Origin: Candidatus Zymogenaceae bacterium | Lineage (GTDB): Bacteria > Desulfobacterota > Zymogenia > Zymogenales > Zymogenaceae | Reading direction: 5' to 3' | DNA: 64,000 nucleotides | Assembly: GCA_016931225.1 (NCBI GenBank) | Contig: JAFGFE010000039.1 | Location: forward strand, 1-64,000 | Shown here: positions 16,370-26,167 of the stretch, in pieces | How positions within the stretch are numbered: position 1 is the first letter of the stretch | Layout: each line of letters opens with the position of its first letter | The notes under the pieces: model-generated | Seen by the model: the letters and a program-made list of their open reading frames with translations, nothing else | Database searches by the model: none | What the model was told of the DNA's origin: nothing | Made by a program: the position numbers and the translations under genes

Positions 16370-17689
16370 ATGAAACAGGCGAGATCTCTCTTGATACTGC
16401 TGATGGCGATCGGATTTTTTGTATTTCCGACGGCGAAGAGCTCTGTGGGAAAGGTATATATCGATATCGACGCCCCCGGTTTTACGCAGTTTCCCATTGC
16501 GGTGCCGGAATTTGTCAACATGGCCCGCCGTGGAGACGACACGACCCTGGCCAAGGAAAGCCGGGAAGTGCTTCTCGACGACCTTTTCATGGCGGGCATC
16601 TTCGATGTGGTCGATCCGTCGCTCTATACCCCGAACCCGGACAAGAATGATCGGGTGGATAAAATCGACAGCAGGGTCTGGATGTCCCTGGGGGCCGAGG
16701 CGGTCATAAAAGGCGGGTATGAGAAGGTCGGCGATACGTTGGTGGTCGAGCTTCGGCTCTTCGACGTGGTCAATGACACGTTCATCTTCGGCCGGCGATA
16801 CCGGGGGGGCGAGGAAGATTTCTCCCGCATGATCCACAAGTTCGCCGATGAGCTGATGCTGGAATACACCGGCGAGCCGGGCATCTTTCAGTCGATGATC
16901 TCGTTTACCACCGACCAGCACGGTGAGAAGGAAATCTACATCATGGACATCGACGGCCGGAACAAGATCCGCTGCACCAACAACGACGCCATCGATCTCT
17001 CCCCCGACTGGTCCCCGGACGGCACGAAGCTGGTGTACTGTTCCTTCAAGCAGCGCTATCCCCGCATCTTCACCGTGGATATCACCTCGTTTGTCGATAC
17101 CCTCATCGCCTCGTACGACGGGATCAATATCTCGCCGTCCTACTCCCCGTCCGGTAGCATGATCGCCTTCACCTCCACCATGGAATACGACGCGAATATC
17201 TACGTGATGTCGGCAAGCGGGGGCGGCGTGAAGAAGGTCACCAGCGGCGACATCGATGTCTCACCCGCCTGGTCTCCCGACGGCTCCATGATCGCCTTCA
17301 CATCGAACCGGGGAGGGGGACCGCAGATATACATCATGAATGTTTCCACCGGAAACGTTCGGCGCCTCACCTACTCCGGCGGGTATAATACTTCTCCGGC
17401 CTGGTCGCCGAAGGGAGACACCATCGCATATGTGGGTATCTCCGGGGGGCTGTTTCAGGTATATGTCATCAATACCGACGGCAGCGGCGCCATGCGCCTG
17501 ACAAACAAGGGGGACAATGAAGATCCGACCTGGTCGCCGGATGGAAACCTCATCGCCTTTTCCTCGACCCGGGGCGGTGTGAGCAGGATATACTGGATGC
17601 GGGCCGACGGCTCGGACCAGACGATGATACCGGGAACCGGGGGGAATGATACCGCACCGGCCTGGTCCCCCCGGGTGGAGTTCAAGTAA
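16370..17689 (+). CDS. tolB: Tol-Pal system beta-propeller protein TolB
   Basis: 439 residues. Signal peptide (about 1-24), N-terminal alpha/beta domain (about 27-165), then a six-blade propeller of WD40-like/PD40 repeats, seen as LSPDWSPDGTKLVY, VSPAWSPDGSMIAF, TSPAWSPKGDTIAY, EDPTWSPDGNLIAF and a final APAWSPR. Periplasmic partner of Pal. Starts 11 bases after tolA. Normal family length. Confidence 0.95.
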   Translation: MKQARSLLILLMAIGFFVFPTAKSSVGKVYIDIDAPGFTQFPIAVPEFVNMARRGDDTTLAKESREVLLDDLFMAGIFDVVDPSLYTPNPDKNDRVDKIDSRVWMSLGAEAVIKGGYEKVGDTLVVELRLFDVVNDTFIFGRRYRGGEEDFSRMIHKFADELMLEYTGEPGIFQSMISFTTDQHGEKEIYIMDIDGRNKIRCTNNDAIDLSPDWSPDGTKLVYCSFKQRYPRIFTVDITSFVDTLIASYDGINISPSYSPSGSMIAFTSTMEYDANIYVMSASGGGVKKVTSGDIDVSPAWSPDGSMIAFTSNRGGGPQIYIMNVSTGNVRRLTYSGGYNTSPAWSPKGDTIAYVGISGGLFQVYVINTDGSGAMRLTNKGDNEDPTWSPDGNLIAFSSTRGGVSRIYWMRADGSDQTMIPGTGGNDTAPAWSPRVEFK

Positions 17690-17802
17690 CCGAATGATAA
17701 AAGTGTTTGATACTCGATGTTTTTCGTGTATAGTAGAAAATGGTATTATAGGTTAAAGACACCGCATACCGTCGATATACATATTTCAAAGGAGGAATCC
17801 CG

Positions 17803-18312
17803 ATGACCCGATATATACGTGTGGGCACGATGGTTTTTATTGCCGTTATTCTCATGGTGGGCCTGGGTTGCAGCAGGACCGTTAAGGAGATCGGCATGGG
17901 TACGGAAGATGTCGGTCCCACCGGTGTGATAGAGGGTGAGGACATCTCGGGAGGCAAATACCTGGACGGCACGCTGTACGGCCTTCAGGACATATATTTT
18001 GAATTCGATAAGTCCTCACTGACCATGGAGGCCCAGACAATCCTGCGGGAGAACGCCCAGTGGTTGACCGAAAACCCCACGGTAAACGTGGAGATAGAGG
18101 GTCACTGCGATGAGCGCGGCACGATAGAATACAACCTGGCCCTGGGCGATCGGCGGGCCAAGAGCGCCCGGGATTTTCTGATCAATCTCGGCATCAGCGC
18201 CACCCGCCTGAGCACCATCAGCTACGGGGAGGAAATGCCCCTGGATCCGGGACACAACGAGACCGCATGGGCGAAAAACCGCAGGGCCCATTTTACGATT
18301 ATCGCCAAATAA
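17803..18312 (+). CDS. pal: peptidoglycan-associated lipoprotein Pal
   Basis: 169 residues. Signal peptide with lipobox GLGC (Cys at about 24), a short linker, and an OmpA-like domain (about 65-169) with [30 protein letters not shown] and the closing [10 protein letters not shown] that bind diaminopimelate peptidoglycan. It anchors the outer membrane and receives the Tol force. AAAGGAGG lies just before the ATG. Spaced 113 bases from tolB. Confidence 0.95.
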   Translation: MTRYIRVGTMVFIAVILMVGLGCSRTVKEIGMGTEDVGPTGVIEGEDISGGKYLDGTLYGLQDIYFEFDKSSLTMEAQTILRENAQWLTENPTVNVEIEGHCDERGTIEYNLALGDRRAKSARDFLINLGISATRLSTISYGEEMPLDPGHNETAWAKNRRAHFTIIAK

Positions 18313-18415
18313 ATCGGCATAGAGATGAGCACCTCGGTCCCATCGTCGGGCCCGGAAAACCGCGGAACGAAGACCGCGCGTGATGATCGATACATCGTAC
18401 CGATGACGAAACGGA

Positions 18416-18450
18416 AAGACCCCATGCGCATGCGTGTGGGGTCTTGTTGA
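18416..18450 (+). terminator. probable terminator after pal
   Basis: AAGACCCCA (18416-18424) pairs with TGGGGTCTT (18437-18445) over a 12-base loop; only a weak T-rich tail follows. It separates the tol genes from holB but probably lets some transcription through. Confidence 0.5.
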
Positions 18451-18463
18451 TTTATTTCAGGAG

Positions 18464-19480
18464 ATGAAAACGGAAATGACACCGGCCGGTGAACAGGCAA
18501 TCAGGTGGGATGGAATCGAGGGACAGGATCGCCCTACCGGGATTCTCTCCGGACTCTTCTTTTCCGATCGCATTCCCCACGCCCTGATTTTTTCCGGTCC
18601 CCCGGGAGTGGGAAAGCGGACCGCGGCAAAGCGGTTCGCCCAGGCCTTGGTGTGTCGGGGCATGGGTGCCCGCCCCTGTTTCGAGTGCGAACCGTGCCGC
18701 CGGGTCGCCAGGGATATGTTCCCGGACGTCATCAGCATCGAGATCCCCGAGGAGAAAAAAAACATCCCCATCGACATGATACGGGAGGTGGAGGAGATCA
18801 TCGCTTTTCGTCCTTTTTCTGGGAATGTGCGGGTGATCATCATCGATCCGGCGGACATGATGTCCACATCAAGCCGGGCGGCCATTCTCAAGACCCTGGA
18901 GGAGCCGCCCTCGGGCACCCATTTCATTCTGATAACGAGCCGATTTTTCGCTTTACCCGCCACCATTGCGTCGCGATGTCAGCGGGTGCGCTTCAATCCG
19001 CTGCCCGTGGATATCGTCGCCGGGATCGTGGGTGAGTCGCCCGAATCGCCGGTGGTGGCGCTTTCCCGAGGGAGCGTCTCCCGGGCACAGTCGCTCAAGC
19101 AGGGTGGGTTGATCGCCGTCAGGGGTGAGCTGATCGAGGGGCTTGCCCGAATGGAGCACGACGATCCCGGGGAGATCGATCTTTTAGTGGAAAAACTCTC
19201 CAACTTTAAAGTTGAATTTTTTGATATTCTCGATATACTGCTAAACTGGTATCGCGATCTGATTGTCTACCACGAAACCGAAGCTGTGGGCGAGTTGACC
19301 GACAGCGGCCTCTGGCATGAACATAAAGGAGCATGGAGCGAAACGACGACGGCATCCCTGATGCAGTGCATCGATGAAATACGGGAAGCACAGCGCGCAC
19401 GGCTGGTCAATAATGCAGATGTGCGCATCACCCTGTCGTTTTTGCTGATGACTCTGACGGAACTGAAATACAACAGATGA
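18464..19480 (+). CDS. holB: DNA polymerase III delta' subunit
   Basis: 338 residues from this start. AAA+ clamp-loader fold: Walker A SGPPGVGKRTAAKRFA, a four-Cys zinc site (CFECEPC), LKTLEEPPSGTHFILIT, and ASRCQRVRF (sensor 1/arginine region). It is part of the clamp loader that places the sliding clamp on DNA. A GTG at 18434 opens the frame but lies inside the terminator hairpin, so I prefer an ATG at 18464 (or 18476) after AGGAG. The stop overlaps the start of the next gene by four bases, a common holB-ricT arrangement. Confidence 0.9.
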   Translation: MKTEMTPAGEQAIRWDGIEGQDRPTGILSGLFFSDRIPHALIFSGPPGVGKRTAAKRFAQALVCRGMGARPCFECEPCRRVARDMFPDVISIEIPEEKKNIPIDMIREVEEIIAFRPFSGNVRVIIIDPADMMSTSSRAAILKTLEEPPSGTHFILITSRFFALPATIASRCQRVRFNPLPVDIVAGIVGESPESPVVALSRGSVSRAQSLKQGGLIAVRGELIEGLARMEHDDPGEIDLLVEKLSNFKVEFFDILDILLNWYRDLIVYHETEAVGELTDSGLWHEHKGAWSETTTASLMQCIDEIREAQRARLVNNADVRITLSFLLMTLTELKYNR

Positions 19481-20319
19481 AACGTATTGTAGGCGTGCGC
19501 TTTCGCGAACGCGGCAAGATATATCAATTCGACGCGCTGGATTTCGAACTCGACACCTCTCAAAAGGTCGTACTGGAGACCGAGCGGGGTCTCTCTATCG
19601 GGACGGTGGCGACCCTTCCCCGGGAGACCGAGTACGGAGATTCAGAGCGTCCTCTCAAACCGGTGATTCGGCCCGCGAGTGAACAGGATCTGGCCACAGA
19701 ATCCGAGAACAGTAGCCGGGAGATCGAGGCCAGGGAATACTGCAACGAGTGCATCGACAAGCACACCCTTGACATGCACCTGGTCGATGTGGAGCACCTC
19801 TTTGACGGCAGCAAGATCATCTTCTATTTCACCGCCGATCAGCGGGTGGATTTTCGCGCGCTGGTGAGGGATTTGGCCTCCCGGTTCCGCACACGCATCG
19901 AGATGCGGCAGATCGGCGTGAGAAACAAGGCGAAGTTGGTGGGCGGCGTCGGCTCCTGCGGACGGGTTCTGTGCTGCAATACGATTCTGAACACCTTCGA
20001 ACCGGTCTCGGTGAAGATGGCGAAGGATCAGAATATCTCGCTCAATCCCTCGAAGATATCGGGCGTGTGCGGACGCCTCATGTGCTGCCTCAAGTATGAG
20101 TACGAGACGTATCTCGAAATGAAGAGGGAGATCCCGAAGTTGGGAAAACGGATCATGACCGAGCACGGCAAGGCCAAGGTCATCCGACAGAACGTCCTGG
20201 AGCGCCGGGTGACCGTTCTTCTGGAGGACGGCACCGAGATGGATCTGTGCGGTGAGACCCTCAAAAAGTGCGACACCGAGGCGAAAAACAGGCAGATAGA
20301 GAATGATCCAGAAGTATAA
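19477..20319 (+). CDS. ricT: PSP1/RicT-like regulatory protein
   Basis: 280 residues. PSP1 domain with VGVRFRERGKIYQF at the start, then DQRVDFRALVRDLASRFRTRIE and the conserved cysteines in GSCGRVLCC and GVCGRLMCCLKYE. In Bacillus the RicT (YaaT) protein with partners binds Fe-S clusters and affects RNA processing and sporulation; in non-sporulating bacteria the role is unclear. It lies between holB and metG, as in many genomes. The Cys set (four pairs) is intact. Confidence 0.88.
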   Translation: MKRIVGVRFRERGKIYQFDALDFELDTSQKVVLETERGLSIGTVATLPRETEYGDSERPLKPVIRPASEQDLATESENSSREIEAREYCNECIDKHTLDMHLVDVEHLFDGSKIIFYFTADQRVDFRALVRDLASRFRTRIEMRQIGVRNKAKLVGGVGSCGRVLCCNTILNTFEPVSVKMAKDQNISLNPSKISGVCGRLMCCLKYEYETYLEMKREIPKLGKRIMTEHGKAKVIRQNVLERRVTVLLEDGTEMDLCGETLKKCDTEAKNRQIENDPEV

Positions 20320-20349
20320 CAGAACCCCCACCACCCAAGGGAGCACCCA

Positions 20350-22302
20350 GTGACTGCAGAGCATACAAACAAATTTTATATAACAACACCGATCTACTAC
20401 GTGAATGCGTCGCCCCATATCGGGCATGCGTATACGACCATTATCGCAGACGTTCTGGCGAGATATCATCGCCTGGGCGGTTACGACTCTTTTTTCCTGA
20501 CCGGCACCGACGAGCACGGCGACAAGGTGATGCGGGCGGCCCAGGACCGCGGTGTGTCTCCCAAGGAATACGCGGATGAAATCAGCGGGCAGTTTCGGGC
20601 GCTGTGGCCCGAGATCGCCATCACAAACGACCGTTTCATTAGGACCACAGACAAAGACCACGTGAAGGTCGTCCAGGGGATTTTGCAGAAGGTCTACGAC
20701 AAGGGGGATATCTACTTCTCCTCCTACGGCGGACTCTACTGCACCGGCTGCGAGCGGTTCTACACCGAGCGGGAGCTGGTCGACGGGAAGTGTCCCGATC
20801 ATCAGGTGGAGCCGGAATTCATCGAGGAGGAGAACTATTTCTTCAAGATGGGCTCGTACCAGGACTGGCTCATCGATCACATCAAAAAACATCCGGACTT
20901 CATCCGCCCCGAGCGCTACCGGAACGAGGCGCTTTCGTTTCTCTCAGAACCCTTGGAGGACCTCTGCATCTCCCGACCCAAGAGTCGTCTCGATTGGGGG
21001 ATCGAGCTTCCCTTCGACACAAACTTCGTCTGCTATGTCTGGTTCGATGCTTTGATAAACTATCTCACCGGCGTCGGCTATCCGGACGGCGACGGATTCA
21101 AGACATACTGGCCGGCCTGCCAGCACCTGATCGCGAAGGATATCCTCAAACCCCACGGCATCTACTGGCCGACGATGCTCAAGGCGGCGGACATCGAGCC
21201 GTATCAGCATCTCAACGTCCACGGATACTGGAACGTGGAAGAATCGAAGATGAGCAAGTCCCTGGGCAACATCGTCCGCCCCCTCTCCCTCAAGGACAAG
21301 TACGGCCTCGACGCCTTTCGATACTACCTGACCCGGGATATGGTATTCGGCCTGGACGCCTCGTTTTCCGAGGAGGCGATGGTCGCCCGCATCAACGCGG
21401 ATTTGGCAAACGACCTGGGCAACCTCATCAGCCGTAGCCTCACCATGGCCGTCAATTACTACCTCGGTCAGGTTCCAAATCCCGGGGGGCCGATAGGAGA
21501 GGCCGATGATGATCTCATCTCCACCGCCATGCGGGTCTTGAGTGAATACAAGAAGGGGATGGAGTCTCTGGCGTTTCACAAGGCGCTGATAGCGATCTGG
21601 GAGCTCATCGGCGCCGCCAACCGTTACATCGTGGAAAACCAGCCCTGGGAGCTGAAGAAGGATCCGTCGCAGGAGAGTCGGCTGTCCCGTGTCATATATA
21701 ACATCCTGGAGACGCTCCGGTTCGTGGGGACGCTTCTCATCCCCTTCATGCCCAATGCCGCCGAGGATATCCTCGATCGTATCGGGGTGCGGGCGGATTT
21801 TTCGAAAAAACGCCTGGACGAGCTGGACAGTTGGGGCGGCCTCCCTCCGGGCGCCCAGGTCGTGGTGGGAGAGTCGCTCTTTCCCAGAATAGACGTGAAA
21901 AAGGTCTTGTCTGCGGATTCGGAAAAGCCGAAACAGAAACAAAAAAAGAAACAGAAGAAGGACGCGGCCGTGGAAGTGCTGGAATTCGACGACTTCAAGA
22001 AGGTTGAGCTGGCGGTGGGACTGGTGAAGGACGCCGTCCCAATCGAGAAATCGAAAAAGCTCCTGAAGCTGACGGTGGATCTGGGTGAAGACGCCCCCCG
22101 GACCGTTGTGGCGGGGATTGCGGAGTTTTACTCCCCCGATGAAATCGTGGGCAAACGCATCATCGTGGTGGCCAATCTCAAGCCCGCGACCCTCATGGGG
22201 GTGACGTCCCAGGGGATGTTGCTCGCGGTCCAGGATGACGATGTCGGCATGTCGCTTGTGACCGTGGATAAGGACACGGCCCCCGGCGGGAGGCTCTCCT
22301 GA
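20350..22302 (+). CDS. metG: methionyl-tRNA synthetase
   Basis: 650 residues. HIGH motif in NASPHIGHAYTTI, KMSKS in ESKMSKSLGN, a zinc knuckle CTGCERF...CPDH, the anticodon domain, a Lys/Gln-rich linker (about 515-538), and a C-terminal tRNA-binding OB domain (about 545-650; FKKVELAVGLVKDA). The C-terminal dimerising domain puts it in the long MetG form. Directly followed by tatD, two bases later. Confidence 0.96.
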   Translation: MTAEHTNKFYITTPIYYVNASPHIGHAYTTIIADVLARYHRLGGYDSFFLTGTDEHGDKVMRAAQDRGVSPKEYADEISGQFRALWPEIAITNDRFIRTTDKDHVKVVQGILQKVYDKGDIYFSSYGGLYCTGCERFYTERELVDGKCPDHQVEPEFIEEENYFFKMGSYQDWLIDHIKKHPDFIRPERYRNEALSFLSEPLEDLCISRPKSRLDWGIELPFDTNFVCYVWFDALINYLTGVGYPDGDGFKTYWPACQHLIAKDILKPHGIYWPTMLKAADIEPYQHLNVHGYWNVEESKMSKSLGNIVRPLSLKDKYGLDAFRYYLTRDMVFGLDASFSEEAMVARINADLANDLGNLISRSLTMAVNYYLGQVPNPGGPIGEADDDLISTAMRVLSEYKKGMESLAFHKALIAIWELIGAANRYIVENQPWELKKDPSQESRLSRVIYNILETLRFVGTLLIPFMPNAAEDILDRIGVRADFSKKRLDELDSWGGLPPGAQVVVGESLFPRIDVKKVLSADSEKPKQKQKKKQKKDAAVEVLEFDDFKKVELAVGLVKDAVPIEKSKKLLKLTVDLGEDAPRTVVAGIAEFYSPDEIVGKRIIVVANLKPATLMGVTSQGMLLAVQDDDVGMSLVTVDKDTAPGGRLS

Positions 22303-22303
22303 T

Positions 22304-23104
22304 ATGCTCATCGACTCCCACGCCCATCTGGACATGTACGCGGCCGGGAGCGAGCGGGACGGGGTGATCGAACGGGCCCGGAACGCGGGGCTTTCGGCCA
22401 TCGTCACCGTCGGCATCGATCCTGACTCCTCCACGGAATCGGTGCGCATTGCGGAAGCCAACGATGACATCTTCACCATCATCGGGGTCCATCCCCACGA
22501 TGCGAAGAAGGTGGATGATCACGTCCTTGACGGCATACGAAAGCTCGCACAGAATAAGAAGGTGGTGGGCATCGGCGAGACCGGGCTTGATTTTTTCCGG
22601 AACCTGTCGCCCCAGGCCGTGCAGATGAAGATATTTTCCGATTTTCTTCACCTCTCCGGCGAGCTGAACCTACCGGTGATCATCCACGACCGGGACGCCC
22701 ACGAGGCGGTGCTGGACTATCTCACCGCGTACAAAAATTCATACGTGCCGGGGATCATTCACTGTTTTTCCGGGGACTGGAAATACGCGAAGATCTGCAT
22801 GGACCTCGGGTTTTACATCTCGATCGCCGGCCCGGTGACGTTTCCCAAGGCGAAGACGCTGCATGGGGTGGTCAAGAAGCTCCCCGCCGACCGCATCCTC
22901 CTGGAGACCGACAGCCCCTTTCTGACCCCGGCGCCCCACCGGGGCAAGCAGAACGAGCCGGCGTATGTCGTCCACACCGCGAAGGCCGTGGCGGAGCTCC
23001 GGGGGGAGGACGTCGAGAAGGTATATGCAGAGACGACCCGAAACGTCCGGGACGTCCTCGGTCTCGATACTCTCACGAAGGACGACGCCGAAACCGCTCA
23101 GTAA
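22304..23104 (+). CDS. tatD: TatD family metal-dependent hydrolase
   Basis: 266 residues. DSHAHLD metal site at the start, VHPHDAKKV, GIGETGLDFFRN, HDRDAHEAV and LLETDSPFLTP complete the TIM-barrel metallohydrolase signature. TatD-like enzymes act as 3'-5' DNases in repair. Second gene of a metG-tatD pair, a common bacterial arrangement. The tail converges with the tag gene over 90 bases. Confidence 0.93.
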   Translation: MLIDSHAHLDMYAAGSERDGVIERARNAGLSAIVTVGIDPDSSTESVRIAEANDDIFTIIGVHPHDAKKVDDHVLDGIRKLAQNKKVVGIGETGLDFFRNLSPQAVQMKIFSDFLHLSGELNLPVIIHDRDAHEAVLDYLTAYKNSYVPGIIHCFSGDWKYAKICMDLGFYISIAGPVTFPKAKTLHGVVKKLPADRILLETDSPFLTPAPHRGKQNEPAYVVHTAKAVAELRGEDVEKVYAETTRNVRDVLGLDTLTKDDAETAQ

Positions 23105-23194
23105 GTGTATCCTCCTTTTTTCCTCCCATGAAGTATCTTTTTTGACCGTCGATGCAATCGTCGATGATGTCACCGTTCGGGCATGGTTGTGGTG

Positions 23195-23818
23195 TCATGT
23201 CTCGGTCCAGGGGACGGTCAGAGCGTCGATGATCATCTGTCTGCGAAAACAGCTTGTCAGGTGATCGTTGACGAATCCCATCGACTGGAGGTGGGCGTAG
23301 ACGGTGGTGGGGCCGACGAAGGAAAAGCCCTCCTTCTTGAGGATTTTCGCAAGCCGCGTGGATTTTTCAGTGTGGGGGGGAATCTCCGAGTCCTTCGTGA
23401 AGCGGTTGACCACGACCTTCCCCCCGAATGCCTCGAAAAGGAAGCCGCCGAAGGAGCCCTCCCGCTCTTGAATCTCAAGCACTCTCCGGGCGTTGTTCAG
23501 CACGGAGTTGACCTTCCGTCGGTTTCGAATGCCGCCGGGATCCTGGAGAATCTTCTCAACACTATTTTCGTCGAATTCCGCCACGGCCGCCGGGTCGAAG
23601 TCGGCGAAGATTCTATTGAGATGACCCCGCTTTTTCAGGATCGTCGTCCAGCTCAGGCCGGATTGAAACCCCTCCAGGCTCAGGTGCTCGAAATGCGCCC
23701 GATCATCCATGGTAAAGGCCCCCCACTCGGTATCGTGGTAGGGGGCGAGGTATTCCCCCATCGCCCAGGTACAGCGGGCGTCCCGCGTATCGTCAGCGGA
23801 AGGTGGAGGGACGGACAC
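23195..23818 (-). CDS. tag: DNA-3-methyladenine glycosylase I
   Basis: 207 residues. Cys16/Trp pair at CTWAM, YHDTEWG, LEGFQSGLSWTTILKKR, and the C-terminal GPTTVYAHLQSMGFVNDH carrying the zinc-binding histidine typical of Tag. It removes 3-methyladenine from alkylated DNA. The start overlaps the end of the GH5 gene by 26 bases, so the two are probably co-transcribed even though functionally unrelated. Confidence 0.94.
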   Translation of the reverse strand: MSVPPPSADDTRDARCTWAMGEYLAPYHDTEWGAFTMDDRAHFEHLSLEGFQSGLSWTTILKKRGHLNRIFADFDPAAVAEFDENSVEKILQDPGGIRNRRKVNSVLNNARRVLEIQEREGSFGGFLFEAFGGKVVVNRFTKDSEIPPHTEKSTRLAKILKKEGFSFVGPTTVYAHLQSMGFVNDHLTSCFRRQMIIDALTVPWTET

Positions 23819-25028
23819 TGTTTTTCTCCCAGAATGATGTTATGACGGATATCAATTCGTTTCCCGGGTTTTCTATGTGGCAGGACGGGTCCGGGCCGAA
23901 CAGGAAGTTGAAGTCGTCGTTGTCGGCATAGGGCTCCCACGCGGCGTGCCAGGCCCAGATCGCGTGGTTCATCCCCATCGATTCGAAGACATCCATCTGG
24001 TCGGACAGGAACGCCGCCCCGCCGGGGACCCAGCGGACCACGCCGAACTCATTGACCGCGACCGCAACATTATGATCGCTCTGGTATCGCCGCACGGTGT
24101 CCATGAGGGTGTCGATCCACTCCCGGCTGAAGTCCTCCTTCGTCCCGTCCCAGTCCGTATCCAGGGAGCCGGGATAGAGGATATTCTTTCGCTTTCCCTG
24201 GTGGGTATATTCAAAGGGGGCGTATTGATGGACGGTGTAGACGATATGGGGATCGTCCATCGGCACAAGCCAGGGGAGCCATTCGACGGCGCTGTAGGAC
24301 ATTCCCCCCACCAGGATCGGGACTGTCGGATCGACCTCCCGGATGGCCGAGACGATGGGCGGATACATCCGGTTCCAGTCCACGGATGTGCCCTTGAACC
24401 GGGCGTAGAATTCCTCCGGCTCCCAGATATCATACACCTCGTTGATGTTCGGCTCCACCATCAGGTCAAAGCCCGCAATAACCGGATTGTCCCGGTAGCG
24501 CTCGGCGGTGTAACGCCACATTGCGGCCCATCCTTCCTGTGCTTCGGGATCGTCCCAGACGCTGTTGTTGATATATGATGCGGGAAACCACCCCTCGTCG
24601 CCGTAGTAGAATGTGAACTCGCTCCTGCCGGGGCCGGTGCGAAAACTGACGACCACGAAGAGGTCCGCCTTTTTTGCCATCTCAATGAGTCCATCCAGGT
24701 GTTCCACCATCGCGGGATCGGGTTCGTAGGGGGGCGTTTCCGTATAAATCCCCGGGTGGGAGATGTTGACGTAATTTGCCCCCAGGGCCGATAGACGATC
24801 GAAATCCGCCTGGGTAAAGGGCGGGCCGATGGGGCCGCCTCCCATATATTCTGTGCCGTCCAGCTCCGGGTAAACCCTGCGGAGATGAATGTTTGCACCC
24901 CGGAGCATTGTATCCCCGCTCCAGAGGCGGAAGACGTCTCCGGCGTAGGTTTTTGGGCAGAAGAACACGGCGCCCAAAAGGATTATCGCACAGGCGAACA
25001 TGCTCCCAAAAAAACGAACGTTACGCAT
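23793..25028 (-). CDS. exported glycoside hydrolase family 5-like protein
   Basis: 411 residues. The ATG at 25028 is chosen because GAGGAGG lies eight bases before it; an in-frame start 45 bases earlier is less likely. Signal peptide (about 1-30, FACAIILLGAVFFCPKTYAG), then a TIM barrel with LRGANIHLRR, GFDLMVEPN (acid/base Glu at the strand-4 end), YTVHQYAPFEYTHQG and AVNEFGV (nucleophile Glu). These are the cellulase/mannanase-type GH5 landmarks. Odd: the usual Asn before the acid/base Glu (NEP) is Val here (VEP). Substrate is some beta-glycan or glycolipid; not decidable. Confidence 0.82.
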   Translation of the reverse strand: MRNVRFFGSMFACAIILLGAVFFCPKTYAGDVFRLWSGDTMLRGANIHLRRVYPELDGTEYMGGGPIGPPFTQADFDRLSALGANYVNISHPGIYTETPPYEPDPAMVEHLDGLIEMAKKADLFVVVSFRTGPGRSEFTFYYGDEGWFPASYINNSVWDDPEAQEGWAAMWRYTAERYRDNPVIAGFDLMVEPNINEVYDIWEPEEFYARFKGTSVDWNRMYPPIVSAIREVDPTVPILVGGMSYSAVEWLPWLVPMDDPHIVYTVHQYAPFEYTHQGKRKNILYPGSLDTDWDGTKEDFSREWIDTLMDTVRRYQSDHNVAVAVNEFGVVRWVPGGAAFLSDQMDVFESMGMNHAIWAWHAAWEPYADNDDFNFLFGPDPSCHIENPGNELISVITSFWEKNSVRPSTFR

Positions 25029-25235
25029 GACCCACTCCTCCTCATACTGTTTTGTATGCGCACCGACATACATAAGAAAGCATAGAGGGTCTCGATAATC
25101 GATTCGGTTAAAAAAGGTGAGAGACCGCCGGATGACGATTGAGCGTATGGAAAGTATTCCTTAAAAATATTTTATTTGTATATATGCTGTATAAACGAGC
25201 GGCGGGTTATTTTCCCCACCCCTTAATATTTGCCG

Positions 25236-26021
25236 TCAGTCCGCGGCTTTTTCCCCGGCCTCCCGGGCGAGGAGCGCCGCCCCCAGGGCCCCGGCGATCT
25301 GGGAGAGTTCAGAAATATGGATATCGTACCCGAGATTTTTCGACAGCGCCCGGACGACGCCCACGTTCTTGGAAACCCCGCCGGTCAGGACCACGTCGTC
25401 GGCGATGGGCACCCGGCGGGCCATGGAGGCGACGCGGCTGGTGATGGCGTCGTGGATGCCGGCGATGATGTCCTGTTTGGGGAGGCCCTGGGCGATCTGA
25501 GAGATGACCTCGCTTTCGGCGAAGACGGTGCACATGCTCGATATTTTCGCAGGGTGTTCCGAGGTCAGTGAGAGGGAGCCGAAGCTGTCGAGATCCACCT
25601 CCAGGGCGTGGGCCATCACCTCCAGGAACCGCCCCGTTCCGGCGGCGCACTTTTCGTTCATGACGAAGTCCTTCACCCGGCCGGTCCCGTCGATGGACAT
25701 GGCCTTGGAATCCTGTCCGCCGATATCTATGACGGTTCGAGCCTGTGGGAAGAGATAATTCGCCCCCTTGGCGTGGCAGGTGATCTCCGTGACCTGTTTG
25801 TGGGCGAAGGGGACATTGACCCGGCCGTAACCGGTGGAGATGATATATTCCAGGTCGTCGAGGGTGAGCGTCGTCTCTTCGAGACATGCGTTCATGACCC
25901 GGTGCGCGTTTTCCGTGCTGTTGTATCCGGACTGGATCACCCGGTGGCAGACGATCTCCCCGTTTGTGATGATGACCGCCTTGGCGGTGAGTGAGCCCAG
26001 GTCCACGCCGGCGAAGTACAT
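25236..26021 (-). CDS. CoA-substrate-specific enzyme activase (HgdC/BadF family)
   Basis: 261 residues. ASKHA ATPase fold: VDLGSLTAKAVI at the start, DIGGQDSKAM, and LTGGVSKNVGVV. The two cysteines that hold the subunit-bridging [4Fe-4S] cluster are in NEKCAAGTG and SSMCTVF. Such activases feed one electron, with ATP, to 2-hydroxyacyl-CoA dehydratases or benzoyl-CoA reductases. No dehydratase subunits lie next to it, so its partner is elsewhere. Monocistronic here. Confidence 0.9.
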   Translation of the reverse strand: MYFAGVDLGSLTAKAVIITNGEIVCHRVIQSGYNSTENAHRVMNACLEETTLTLDDLEYIISTGYGRVNVPFAHKQVTEITCHAKGANYLFPQARTVIDIGGQDSKAMSIDGTGRVKDFVMNEKCAAGTGRFLEVMAHALEVDLDSFGSLSLTSEHPAKISSMCTVFAESEVISQIAQGLPKQDIIAGIHDAITSRVASMARRVPIADDVVLTGGVSKNVGVVRALSKNLGYDIHISELSQIAGALGAALLAREAGEKAAD

Positions 26022-26167
26022 AATAGCTATATTCCTTTTAAGGGGACTGTATCTTTTTAAGTCTAACGGGAGTCGGGCCGGGTGTCAAGAATATATAAAC
26101 GGCGGAAAATCCATATCTCGATGAACGGCCCCGCAGGTGGTATACTGATACAAAGGAGGAAGCCGGT

